From assembly GCF_003060885.1 (NCBI RefSeq), contig NZ_QAIG01000004.1:156123-220122 (forward strand): a DNA stretch of 64,000 nt, read 5' to 3'. The translations under genes and the position numbers were made by a program. The number at the start of each line of letters is the position of its first letter. Position 1 is the stretch's first letter. Source of the DNA: Pseudomonas sp. HMWF032 (lineage in GTDB: Bacteria > Pseudomonadota > Gammaproteobacteria > Pseudomonadales > Pseudomonadaceae). Under the pieces are notes generated by a model, which ran no database searches, was not told where the DNA came from, and was given only the letters and a program-made list of their open reading frames with translations. Shown one piece after another: positions 1 to 9,612 of the stretch.

Positions 1-1
1 T

Positions 2-496
2 GGCGTGCTCTACGAGAGCTATGTGCACCCGCTGACCATCCTCTCCACCTTGCCCTCGGCCGGAGTGGGCGCATTGCTGGCGTTGCAGCTGATGAGCATC
101 GAGTTCAGCCTGATCTCGCTGTTGGGACTGTTCTTACTGATTGGTATTGTCAAGAAGAACGCCATTCTGATGATCGACCTGGCGCTGCAGTTAGAACGCC
201 AGCAGCACATGAGCCCAGAGGAATCGATCCGCCAGGCCTGCCTGCTGCGCTTCCGTCCAATCATGATGACCACTCTGGCGGCGATTCTCGGCGCGCTGCC
301 GCTGATGCTCGGCAGCGCCGAAGGCTCGGAAATGCGCCAACCGCTGGGCATCACCATTGTTGGCGGGCTGGTGCTGAGCCAGCTGTTGACCTTGTACACC
401 ACACCGGTGATCTACCTGTACTTCGACCGCCTGCGCCACCGGGTCAACCGCTGGCGTGGGGTGCGCACTGACGCTGCATTGGAAACCCCATTATGA
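2..496 (+). CDS. muxC: RND efflux permease MuxC/MdtC family, C-terminal part (5' end outside window)
   Basis: This is the last ~164 residues of an inner-membrane RND proton/drug antiporter; the reading frame is open to the window edge, so the gene is truncated by the window and not by mutation. The segment holds the final transmembrane helices, with the family stretch [18 protein letters not shown] and the GIVKKNAI.M motif typical of MdtC/MuxC proteins. Its stop overlaps the start of the next gene (ATGA), so it is translationally coupled to an outer-membrane factor, the arrangement of the muxABC-opmB operon in Pseudomonas. The MuxC assignment rests on recalled family similarity and on the neighbour. 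Confidence 0.85.
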   Translation, partial: GVLYESYVHPLTILSTLPSAGVGALLALQLMSIEFSLISLLGLFLLIGIVKKNAILMIDLALQLERQQHMSPEESIRQACLLRFRPIMMTTLAAILGALPLMLGSAEGSEMRQPLGITIVGGLVLSQLLTLYTTPVIYLYFDRLRHRVNRWRGVRTDAALETPL

Positions 497-1935
497 AAAT
501 CCTCGTTGCCTATCGTTTACCCACCTTGCTGGCGTTGAGTCTGGCCCTGAATGCCTGTGCCATCGGCCCGGATTATCAGCGCCCGCAGCTGCAAACCCCG
601 GCGCAGTTCAAACAGATTGATGGCTGGACTCAGGCCCAACCCGGTGATGCGCTGGCGCGTGGCAACTGGTGGCAGTTGTATGGTGATGCCGAGCTGAATG
701 CGTTGGTTGGACGGCTGAATGTCGCCAACCAGAACCTGGCCGCCAGCGAGGCGCAGTATCGCCAGGCCCGCGCCTTGGTCAGTGGTGCACGGGCCGCGTT
801 TTACCCGAGCCTGTCGAGCAGTGCCGGCGTCACCCGCAGCAGCCAGGGCAGCAGCAACAGCGCCAGCAGCAGTATCCGCGGCGTCAGCAAGAACTATGAC
901 CTGAGCCTGAATGCCGCCTGGGAGCTGGATGTCTGGGGCAAACTGCGTCGCTCGCTGGAATCCAGCCGCGCCGGTTTCGAGGCCAGTGCCGCCGATCTGG
1001 CCGCACTCAAACTCAGCCTGCAGGCAGAACTGGTGCAGAACTATCTGCAACTGCGTGTGCTGGATGATCAGCAGCGCCTACTGGATGCCACCGTCGCCGC
1101 CTATGCCCGGTCGCTGAAACTCACGGAAAACCAGTACGACGCCGGCATCGTGCCGAAATCCGACGTCACTCAGGCGCTGACCCAGCTGAAAAGTACTCAA
1201 GCTCAGGCCATTGACCTGAAATGGCAACGCGCGCAGCTGGAACATGCGATTGCGGTACTGATCGGCGTACCGCCAACCGAACTGAGTATCGCCGTGCGTG
1301 AGCAACTGCCGACGTTGCCGGACATTCCCGTGGCTCTGCCGTCGCGCCTGTTGGAGCGTCGTCCGGATGTCGCCGCTGCCGAGCGTCGGGTGATAGCCGC
1401 CAACGCCGAAATCGGCGTAGCTGAAGCCGCCTGGTACCCGGATCTGAGCATTTCCGCCAGCGGTGGCTACCGTGGCAGCAGCTTTGCCGACTGGATCGAT
1501 CTGCCCAATCGTTTCTGGTCCCTTGGCCCGCAATTGGCGTTGACCCTGTTCGACGGCGGCGCCCGCAGCGCCAAGCTGGAGCGCAGCGAGGCCGTCTACG
1601 ACCAGACCGTGGCGCAATACCGCCAGTCGGTGCTCGACAGCTTCCGTGAGGTGGAGGACTACCTGGTGCAACTGCGCGTGCTGCAGGACGAGGCCGTTGT
1701 GCAGCAGGAGGCCCTGGCTGCCGCGCGCGAGTCCCTGAGTCTGATCGAAAACCAGTACCGTGCCGGCACGGTGGACTTCAACAGTGTGGTCAATGTTCAA
1801 GCCACGGCGCTGAGCAACGAGCGCACCACCCTCAGCCTGCTGGGCAATCGCCTGACCACCAGCGTGCAACTGATCGCCGCGCTGGGTGGTGGTTGGCAGG
1901 GTGAGTTAGAGGTGCCGGCGCAAGAAGCGCCCTGA
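493..1935 (+). CDS. opmB: Outer-membrane efflux lipoprotein, NodT family (OpmB-like)
   Basis: This 480-residue TolC-type channel would dock with the RND pump upstream to export drugs across the outer membrane. It opens with a lipoprotein signal ending in the lipobox LNAC (Cys about residue 22), followed by AIGPDYQRP, a signature of NodT-family factors. Two outer-membrane-efflux repeats follow, each with an [15 protein letters not shown] type segment. Length fits OprM/OpmB (about 470-500 aa). It overlaps muxC by 4 bp and closes the operon; the next gene is convergent. Confidence 0.9.
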   Translation: MKILVAYRLPTLLALSLALNACAIGPDYQRPQLQTPAQFKQIDGWTQAQPGDALARGNWWQLYGDAELNALVGRLNVANQNLAASEAQYRQARALVSGARAAFYPSLSSSAGVTRSSQGSSNSASSSIRGVSKNYDLSLNAAWELDVWGKLRRSLESSRAGFEASAADLAALKLSLQAELVQNYLQLRVLDDQQRLLDATVAAYARSLKLTENQYDAGIVPKSDVTQALTQLKSTQAQAIDLKWQRAQLEHAIAVLIGVPPTELSIAVREQLPTLPDIPVALPSRLLERRPDVAAAERRVIAANAEIGVAEAAWYPDLSISASGGYRGSSFADWIDLPNRFWSLGPQLALTLFDGGARSAKLERSEAVYDQTVAQYRQSVLDSFREVEDYLVQLRVLQDEAVVQQEALAAARESLSLIENQYRAGTVDFNSVVNVQATALSNERTTLSLLGNRLTTSVQLIAALGGGWQGELEVPAQEAP

Positions 1936-1986
1936 GCGTCAGCCACAGGTAACCACCGCATTGACGCTTAAGACCTAGGGGGATGG

Positions 1987-2994
1987 TTATTGGCGGGATT
2001 TGCGGTTAACCGTCTGTGCAGCTTTGAGTATGTCTGCGCCGATATCGGCCTCAAACTGCTGCCAAACCGGTTGCATGGCGGCACGCCAGGCAGCACGTTG
2101 TCCGTCACTGAGGGTGATGATCTGGCTGCTGCCGGACGCCTCGATACGCTGACGGTCTGCACGGTTGGCTTCTTCAGACTGGCGATTCACTGCGAAGCTC
2201 ACCTCATCGATGATCGCTTCCAGCTCGCTGCGAATCTGGTGAGGAATGGAAAACCAGAAACGCTGGTTACTGACCAGCATATAGTCGAGCGCGCCGTGGT
2301 TGGTCTCGGTGATAAACGCTTGCTGGGTGTGCAACTGCTGGGTGTAGATATTCGACCAGGCATTCTCGGTACCCTGTACCTTGCCGCTTTTCAGCGCATC
2401 GAAGACCTCGGCAAAGGGCATGGCCAGCGGTACCGCTCCGATTTGTTGGAACTGCGCTTCCAACACGCTGGAAGACTGAATGCGGAACTTCATACCCGCC
2501 GCATCACTGGGCGCCTGCAGCGCTTTAGTCGCCGAGAGCTGCTTCATACCGTTATGCCAATAGGCCAAACCGATAATGTTGTGCGCCTCCATGGAGCGCA
2601 GCAGTTGGCGGCCTTTGGCGCGCTTCTGGAAACGCGTGACCGCATCGAGGTCATCAAATAGAAACGGCAGGTCGAATACCTGGAGTTGTTTGGTGTATTT
2701 CTCGAATTTGGCGAGTGAGGGTGCCAGCAGTTGCACCTCGTTATTCGCCAGTGCGTCAAGTTCGTTGGCATCACCAAAAAGGCTGGAGGCTGGGTAAACC
2801 TCGACGCTGACCTTTCCTGCCAGGCGCTGATCGACCAGCTGCTTGAACAGTAAAGCGCCCTGGCCCTTGGGCGTGCGCTCATCAGCGACATGGGCAAACT
2901 TGATCAGAATGGGTTCCTGTTCTTGAGCGTTGCAGAGGTTGAATGCACTGAATAGCAGGGTGCCAACGGCTATAAGAGCAATCGACTTGAACAT
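1987..2994 (-). CDS. TRAP transporter solute-binding protein, DctP family (copy 1)
   Basis: This is a 335-residue periplasmic binding protein of the TRAP family, which delivers organic acids such as C4-dicarboxylates to a DctQM membrane pair. The N-terminus MFKSIALIAVGTLLFSAF is a Sec signal peptide ending near CNAQ. Family landmarks include IKFAHVADERTPKGQGA, the region around LKFRIQ/MKFRIQ, and GTENAWSNIYTQ. It is about 75% identical by eye to the gene at 3362-4366 and lies in the same orientation, so the two are a tandem duplication. No dctQ or dctM is present beside them. The substrate is unknown. Confidence 0.9.
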   Translation of the reverse strand: MFKSIALIAVGTLLFSAFNLCNAQEQEPILIKFAHVADERTPKGQGALLFKQLVDQRLAGKVSVEVYPASSLFGDANELDALANNEVQLLAPSLAKFEKYTKQLQVFDLPFLFDDLDAVTRFQKRAKGRQLLRSMEAHNIIGLAYWHNGMKQLSATKALQAPSDAAGMKFRIQSSSVLEAQFQQIGAVPLAMPFAEVFDALKSGKVQGTENAWSNIYTQQLHTQQAFITETNHGALDYMLVSNQRFWFSIPHQIRSELEAIIDEVSFAVNRQSEEANRADRQRIEASGSSQIITLSDGQRAAWRAAMQPVWQQFEADIGADILKAAQTVNRKSRQ

Positions 2995-3076
2995 AGGGAG
3001 TCCTTGGTTGAGGCTGGCGAGTTGTTTTGAATCAGGCGCTATACACAGGTTAAAAGCGTGACGGCTTTTTGCCGGT

Positions 3077-3099
3077 GCCCCAGGTGATTAGCCTGGGGC
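3077..3099. other. Hairpin between the two TRAP genes
   Basis: GCCCCAGG at 3077-3084 pairs with CCTGGGGC at 3092-3099 around a 7-nt loop. No run of T follows on either strand, so it is not a clear intrinsic terminator. It may stabilise or attenuate the transcript of the upstream TRAP gene (3362-4366), which is read leftward through it. Confidence 0.4.
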
Positions 3100-3159
3100 G
3101 CGCAGAAGGGGCTGGTTAGAGCGGCACGCAGATTACTGCACCAGGCGAGACAGTGGAGT

Positions 3160-3361
3160 GCGATGGCGCACGTCTTAGACGCTGCCTACGATCTGTTTCG
3201 CGTTGGCGCTGCTGCGTTGAAAATAGGCTTGGCAAGCCGCTTGCGGCTAACGCGCTTTAGCGTGAAGTGCGGGGCGTAACGCTCATTTACACCAGTAAAT
3301 TCCGCTTCCTCACCTGTTTCCGCCTTGTATGGCTCAGGCTTGCGAGATCGTGAACAGGTTC
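3160..3361. repeat. Likely dispersed intergenic repeat
   Basis: The 2995-3361 gap has no credible gene. Its right part runs up to the stop codon of the downstream TRAP gene and contains TTTACACCAGTAAATTCCGC and CTTGCGAGATCGTGAACAGG, which I recall as parts of a non-coding repeat scattered through Pseudomonas genomes. There is one copy in this window, so repetition cannot be shown here. The assignment is from memory and tentative. Confidence 0.35.
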
Positions 3362-4681
<1,320 letters not shown>

Positions 4682-5182
4682 TCAGCGGCGCACGGCGCGC
4701 CAGGCAGCCAAGAGGCATAGGGCCAAGAGCACGGCGAGGCTGAGCAGGGTCCAGTGGGTGAATGACAGGCCGAGAATGTTGTAGTCGGTCTGCCCACAAA
4801 CGCCGGCACTCATAAAGACGCTGGGCAGCCAGTCATGCAGGGGCAGATAAAAAGCGTAGAACGGGAAGGGGGAGCAACTGGAGCTTTCCAGCATACCGGT
4901 TTCGATCAACACCAGATGCGTGTTGTCGTACACCGCCATACCTGCCGTGGCCAATAGCAAAGGCCAAAGTGGCAAGGCCAGCCAACGCAGCCCCAGGGCT
5001 TCTACCGTCAGAATCAGCAGGCTGACAACGCCACCACACAGCAGCCATAAACGAATTTGAATGCACAGGGTGCAGGGCTCCCAACCGGCCAGATGCTGCA
5101 ACAACAAGGCACCGCCGAGCATCGCAAAGCAGGCAAGGCTAATCAGGACGAGTAGGGGCTTGAGTGAGGTGAAACGGGGCAT
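4682..5182 (-). CDS. dsbB: Disulfide bond formation protein DsbB
   Basis: This 166-residue inner-membrane protein reoxidises DsbA and passes electrons to quinone. Four hydrophobic helices are visible. The first periplasmic loop has the redox pair in EPCTLCIQ and the second has the Cys pair around ESSCS...VCG. Length matches Pseudomonas DsbB/DsbH proteins. It is a single-gene unit, with a hairpin downstream and a 200-bp non-coding gap upstream. Confidence 0.92.
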   Translation of the reverse strand: MPRFTSLKPLLVLISLACFAMLGGALLLQHLAGWEPCTLCIQIRLWLLCGGVVSLLILTVEALGLRWLALPLWPLLLATAGMAVYDNTHLVLIETGMLESSSCSPFPFYAFYLPLHDWLPSVFMSAGVCGQTDYNILGLSFTHWTLLSLAVLLALCLLAAWRAVRR

Positions 5183-5392
5183 CTGAATCTCCGAAAGAGC
5201 CTGCGTAGTGGTAAAGGCGGATAGCGTGCCAGGGCATCAGATTGTCGGCACAGGATTAAGTTGCAGCGCAAGGATGATCGCCAGTGAATGGGTAGACAAG
5301 TGCAGATTCCAGTGCCGCATGATCATTGCGTGTGCCAGATCGACGCAGTTTGAAAGTCAGAACCGCATCGCGAAGGTCAACGCGTCTGGCTA

Positions 5393-5929
5393 ATGTCTGC
5401 CACATCCCTCATGCACAGGTATTCGGCGATGACCTCAACCCATGCTTCAACTGATCTGGCACTCCGTGTTTGCGGCATCAGCAGCGATGCAGCTGAACGT
5501 ATCTGGCAGGGCGGGCTGGACGCCCATGGTCAGCTACCGGTGCGCCAGGTGGCGCAGGGCATGGCCAATCCCTGCAGACACTGCTTGAATCTGATCACGC
5601 CCGGCACCCCCAAACTGATCTTGGCCTACCGTCCCTTTACCCAATTACAGCCCTATGCAGAGGTCGGGCCGATTTTCCTGCATGCCGAGCCCTGTCAACA
5701 CTATGACCAGGCACAGTTGCCGGCTTGGTTTGCGTTTCTTGAGCCTGCACTGATTAGGGGCTACGACAGTGATGACTGGATTCGTTATGACACCGGCCAG
5801 GTGGTGCCAGGTTCCGCGCTGAGTAAGACCTGCCAGCAGATACTCAGTGACCTCAGCGTGGCTTACGTACACATTCGCTCCAAGTTCAACTGTTTCCAGT
5901 GCCGAGTTGAGCGCGCCCACGCAGATTAG
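5393..5929 (+). CDS. DUF1203 domain protein
   Basis: This 178-residue protein matches the DUF1203 family as I recall it: a core of VRQVAQGMANPCRHCL followed by ILAYRPFTQLQPYAEVGPIFLH and a C-terminal AYVHIRSKFNCF. Conserved Cys and His residues in NPCRHCL and HAEPCQHY hint at metal or redox chemistry, but the function is unknown. The first ATG lacks a ribosome-binding site; ATG codons at 5411 or 5429 are possible starts. No signal peptide or membrane helix is seen. Confidence 0.75.
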   Translation: MSATSLMHRYSAMTSTHASTDLALRVCGISSDAAERIWQGGLDAHGQLPVRQVAQGMANPCRHCLNLITPGTPKLILAYRPFTQLQPYAEVGPIFLHAEPCQHYDQAQLPAWFAFLEPALIRGYDSDDWIRYDTGQVVPGSALSKTCQQILSDLSVAYVHIRSKFNCFQCRVERAHAD

Positions 5930-6080
5930 CTTCGCTGGGGCGTTGTCCCGTGTCTGCAAAGCGATTGCTTGTCACCGCCCGGCAGACGGTATCAACCCGC
6001 ATAGTCGACGATACAGGCGACTACGAGGGCGTGAACCTCTAGCAACACTCAGTCGTGTCTGCAGATGCTGAACCCAACAC

Positions 6081-6278
6081 TCAACGCTTGAGCAGGGCTG
6101 AGTCCAACTGGTTAAAGCACTGCACGATGCGCTCATGGCTGACATCGACAAAGGTCTTCTGTGTCAGGCTGACCAGCACGTTTGGTTTGACACGGCCTGA
6201 ATGCAATTGACGCTGCATGTAGGCCAATACTTCGGCGTCACTGGCGGGCAGGGGGCTGGTGTGATCCACGGTCTGCAT
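6081..6278 (-). CDS. Small hypothetical protein
   Basis: This is a 65-residue open frame starting MQTVDHTSPLPASDAE. A longer frame begins at 6326, but the added residues (Cys/Pro-rich) look non-coding. The middle, EVLAYMQRQLHSGRVKPNVL, is predicted helical and basic. No family is recognised. It is divergent from the gene at 6437, leaving a short shared promoter gap. Confidence 0.45.
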   Translation of the reverse strand: MQTVDHTSPLPASDAEVLAYMQRQLHSGRVKPNVLVSLTQKTFVDVSHERIVQCFNQLDSALLKR

Positions 6279-6436
6279 GCTCGTAGGAACGGAATACGGT
6301 GGTAGGCAGAATAAGCAGGCAGACATGTCTCAGGCAATATTGATAGCTGCAGTGGCGCGCGAAGGCACGTATTCAGTTTCAATTCAGTCAGCACCGTTAT
6401 CGTGGGGGGACTTTCTTCCTCGACTGGAACCACGGC

Positions 6437-6982
6437 ATGCCCAACTTCACATTCAAACAAAAGATCGCTGCGGCTATAGCGCTATGCAGCCCACTGTTAA
6501 CCTCCGGCGCAATGGCCAATCAGCCGCAGATCTTTGGCCTGCACGAACAGGTTTCCTTGCATGATCTGGCTCTGGAGCTGCCTGCCAAACTCGATACCGG
6601 GGCCGAAACAGCTTCACTCAGCGCCAAGAATATTCAGGTGTTCAAGCGCGATGGTGGTGAGTGGGTACGCTTTCAGCTGGGCATAAAAGACGCCGAACAG
6701 GCGCAGATCGTTGAAAAACCGCTGGCGCGCATGAGCTATATCAAACGCCGCGCCGATGACCGTAAACCTGGCGACAAGCAGCTCTACACCGCCCGTCCGG
6801 TGATTGAAATGGGTATCTGCGTAGGCGATGAACTGAAGAATATCGAAGTCAATCTGACCGACCGCAGCGCCTTCGAATACCCGCTATTAATCGGCTCGAC
6901 AGCTCTGAAGGAATTCAACGCGGCAGTCAGCCCGGGTTTGCGTTACTCGGCCGGGCAGCCGAGTTGTGCTCAGGCCAGTTGA
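6437..6982 (+). CDS. Periplasmic retropepsin-like protein (PF05618, 'ATP-dependent zinc protease')
   Basis: The 181-residue product begins with a Sec signal peptide (through about residue 27, SGAMA). It carries LPAKLDTGAETASLSA, the retropepsin-type D-T-G active site of this family, and the later PLLIGSTALK strand. The family was first named for zinc-protease similarity but is now seen as aspartic-peptidase-like. In Gammaproteobacteria such genes are linked to envelope or cell-wall maintenance. No partner gene is adjacent. Confidence 0.8.
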   Translation: MPNFTFKQKIAAAIALCSPLLTSGAMANQPQIFGLHEQVSLHDLALELPAKLDTGAETASLSAKNIQVFKRDGGEWVRFQLGIKDAEQAQIVEKPLARMSYIKRRADDRKPGDKQLYTARPVIEMGICVGDELKNIEVNLTDRSAFEYPLLIGSTALKEFNAAVSPGLRYSAGQPSCAQAS

Positions 6983-7062
6983 GTGGCGGAGAAGTGGATC
7001 GAGTGAAATGTTGCGCGGGGTAAGATCCGCATATGCCGCTGGCGATAGACAGGTAGCGCGCG

Positions 7063-7491
7063 TCAGCGTCGCTCATCTATCGGTGCGTTCAGCTTTGTGC
7101 GCAAAAATGCCAGTGCCCGCTGAAACACCGGGTGGCACTCGTCATGTGGGGGATTCTCGAGTGATGCCCAGTAGAATTCGAACAAATGACCATAGTCATC
7201 AACTGTCTGGTGGGACCATCGCTCGGGCAATGCTCTTTCTACCTGGCACAATTGGAACGACCAAACCTGGCCTAGATGCTCGGAATCCCAAACCCCAAGG
7301 TCGTTTTCAATCACAGCGTCACTGATGCCTGACTCTTCCGTCAATTCACGCAATGCAGCGACGCCAGGCGTTTCTCCCTTTTTTATGCTGCCCTTTACCA
7401 GTTGAACGCCTGCTAGAGGGTGGCGGAACAAAAGGATTTTGTAGGGCCGCGCAGATGAAAGTATCACTGGGCAAGCTTTGTCGGGGGACAT
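7063..7491 (-). CDS. NUDIX hydrolase (first of two)
   Basis: This is a 142-residue NUDIX pyrophosphohydrolase. The Nudix box is complete: G-S-IKKG-E-x7-RELTEESGI. It has the short N-terminal strand ILLFRHP before it. ATG 7491 is preferred to 7524 because AGGA lies about 7 nt upstream. The substrate is unknown; members hydrolyse nucleoside diphosphates linked to another moiety. It lies 68 bp downstream of a second NUDIX gene in the same orientation. Confidence 0.8.
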   Translation of the reverse strand: MSPDKACPVILSSARPYKILLFRHPLAGVQLVKGSIKKGETPGVAALRELTEESGISDAVIENDLGVWDSEHLGQVWSFQLCQVERALPERWSHQTVDDYGHLFEFYWASLENPPHDECHPVFQRALAFLRTKLNAPIDERR

Positions 7492-7559
7492 GGCAATCCT
7501 GACGTCAGAAAATAAGAAAATCATACGCCGTGGCCCACAGCCAGCTGCTCATAGAGCGG

Positions 7560-8021
7560 TCAGGCAGGCAATGTGAATACCCCAGCATCCACAAGCAGTT
7601 GCACCAAATTCTCTGGCCACACCGTTTCTTGTGTGGCTATCAGTGCTTGGGCTGACCACCAGTGATGATCTGCCATGACCTTTCTCTCGTGCGTTGTCCA
7701 ATGAGCACTGCAAAGAGCTATGGTTGGGGCATGCACAATAAAATACTGCTCCACGGCGATCACTGCTTCGCCGCTGGGCAGCATCAATGAAACCCTTCGG
7801 TCGGCCACAGGAGCCGCCACTGTGCTGACTTGAATGCCTGTCTCCTCGTACAGCTCACGTACTGCCGCTGCTTGGAATGTTTCTCCTTGCTCCAAACCAC
7901 CACCGGGCGTGGCCCAATGGCTTGTACCGGCCAAAGCGTCGTCTGTATGGTGAAATCTGAAAAGAAGGACTTCCCTGGAAGGACTAATGACCAGTAATCG
8001 TGCTGCCTTGCGCTCACGCAT
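7560..8021 (-). CDS. NUDIX hydrolase (second of two)
   Basis: The product is a 154-residue NUDIX protein with box GGGLEQGE-x7-RELYEETGI. The open frame extends to 8276, but residues before MRERKAARLLVI are non-coding in character and run into the terminator region, so ATG 8021 is chosen. The start of the domain (RLLVISPSREVLLFRF) and length suit the ADP-ribose/nucleotide-type NUDIX proteins. It probably forms a two-gene unit with the NUDIX gene downstream. Confidence 0.82.
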   Translation of the reverse strand: MRERKAARLLVISPSREVLLFRFHHTDDALAGTSHWATPGGGLEQGETFQAAAVRELYEETGIQVSTVAAPVADRRVSLMLPSGEAVIAVEQYFIVHAPTIALCSAHWTTHERKVMADHHWWSAQALIATQETVWPENLVQLLVDAGVFTLPA

Positions 8022-8121
8022 GTGCCGTTCCCTTGAAAATGCGCGCAGATTAGTGGTGGTTGAGTTGAGCGACAAGCGGGGCGAGAGTCCTTCTACTCGC
8101 CTGGCCTGACGCAGCCCACCC

Positions 8122-8161
8122 AATAAAAAAGCCCCACAGCAAGGAGCAACTGCCGCGGGGC
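8122..8161 (-). terminator. Intrinsic terminator after oprN
   Basis: Read leftward, GCCCC at 8161-8157 and GGGGC at 8135-8131 close a stem, extended by an inner CAG/CTG pairing, and six T follow (8130-8125). It lies 47 bp beyond the oprN stop and ends the mexEF-oprN transcript before the NUDIX genes. Confidence 0.75.
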
Positions 8162-8208
8162 GGGAAAGGGTTGGCCAGGCCAACCTGGGGGGAGAGTCGT
8201 TGAGCGAG

Positions 8209-9612
8209 TCAGGCGTTAGGCTGCCACCCGCCGCCGAGGGCCTTGTAGATGGCGACGATGCCGCGATACAGCTCAACTTCCGCTTGGGCCTGGGCGTCTT
8301 CGGCGCTCAGGCGTTCACGTTCGGCGTCGAGCAGCACGAGGAAGTCCACTTCACCTTCGCGGTAGCGCACGCGGGCTTGCTCGGCAGCGGCGCGGCTGGC
8401 GTCGGATTGGCGCAGCAGGGCGAGCAGCCGTTGTTGGCGTTTGCCGTAGTCGCTAAAGGCGTTGGCGGATTCCTCCAGGGCCAGTAGCACCTGTTGTTCA
8501 TAGTTGGCCAGCGCGCCATCGGCTTCGGCTTCAGCACCGCGCAGGCGTGCACGTACGCTGCCCAGATCAAACGCCGCCCAGCTGATAGTCGGTGCCAGGC
8601 CCCAGGCTTGCGCTGCTGATGAGCCCAGCTGCGAGCCTCGCCCGGCGGTAAAGCCGAGGAAGCCGGACAGGCTCACCCGAGGAAACAGGTCCGCCGTCGC
8701 CACACCGATATTGGCAGTGGCAGCGGCCAGTTGCCGTTCGGCCGCGCGGATATCCGGGCGGCGGCGCAACAACTCGCCGGGGTCGCCCACCGGTAGCGCC
8801 TTGGCGATGGCGGGCAGGTCCTGGGCTGAGAGGTCCACGCTTAATTGATCAGGACGTTGACCGAGCAGGGTGGCGATGCGGTGCTTGGCGCGCTGCTGTT
8901 CGGCCTGCAATTGCGGCAGGCTGGCTTCGGTGCCAGCCAGGCGCGCGTCGCTGCGCAGTACATCGAGCTGGCTACCGACGCCGGCTTCACGTAGCTGCTC
9001 GGTGATGGCGCGGGATTCCTGCTGGTTGCTCAGGTTGTCGCGGGCAATCCGTTCACGCAGTTGCGCGCCGCGCAGGCTGCCGTAAGCATCCACCAGCTCG
9101 GCGATCAGGCTGACCTGCAGCTGCTGATAATCCGCTTCGGCCACGTCCAGCTCGGCATCGCTGGCTTCCAGTTGACGCTGGATGCGGCCAAACAGGTCCA
9201 GTTCCCAGAGCATGTCCAGACCCAGGTCATAACGCTCGCCGCGCACGCGCTGCTCGGTGACGCCGGGTTGCTGGGCTTTGCCGAATTCACCGCTGGCGCG
9301 GCTGGTGACGGTCGGCAACTGATCGTTGCCGAGGTCATCACGAATGGCCTGGGCCGCCCGCAGGCGGGCAAAGGCCACGCGCAGCTGACGGTTTTCCTCG
9401 AGTGATTGTTGCACCAGTTGGTTGAGTGCCGGGTCGTCGAACTGCTGCCACCAGCTGGTTTCAAAGCGCGAGCGGTCGTAGCTACTGCTTTGCGCGCTTT
9501 TCAGCTTGGCATCTGCGGTTTGCGGGGCCTGGTAGTCCGGGCCGACGGCGCAGGCAGTCAGCGCCAGGGTCAACAGGCTGAGGGCCAGCGGCTTGGCATT
9601 AAGGGACTTCAT
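8209..9612 (-). CDS. oprN: Outer-membrane efflux lipoprotein OprN
   Basis: This 467-residue outer-membrane factor is the channel for MexEF. It has a lipoprotein signal with lipobox LTAC followed by AVGPDYQAP, then two efflux repeats containing LLRRRPDIRAAERQLA and RYREGEVDFLVLLDAER. Length is near that of P. aeruginosa OprN. The start overlaps the mexF stop by 4 bp, so it is translationally coupled as the last gene of the operon. Confidence 0.9.
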   Translation of the reverse strand: MKSLNAKPLALSLLTLALTACAVGPDYQAPQTADAKLKSAQSSSYDRSRFETSWWQQFDDPALNQLVQQSLEENRQLRVAFARLRAAQAIRDDLGNDQLPTVTSRASGEFGKAQQPGVTEQRVRGERYDLGLDMLWELDLFGRIQRQLEASDAELDVAEADYQQLQVSLIAELVDAYGSLRGAQLRERIARDNLSNQQESRAITEQLREAGVGSQLDVLRSDARLAGTEASLPQLQAEQQRAKHRIATLLGQRPDQLSVDLSAQDLPAIAKALPVGDPGELLRRRPDIRAAERQLAAATANIGVATADLFPRVSLSGFLGFTAGRGSQLGSSAAQAWGLAPTISWAAFDLGSVRARLRGAEAEADGALANYEQQVLLALEESANAFSDYGKRQQRLLALLRQSDASRAAAEQARVRYREGEVDFLVLLDAERERLSAEDAQAQAEVELYRGIVAIYKALGGGWQPNA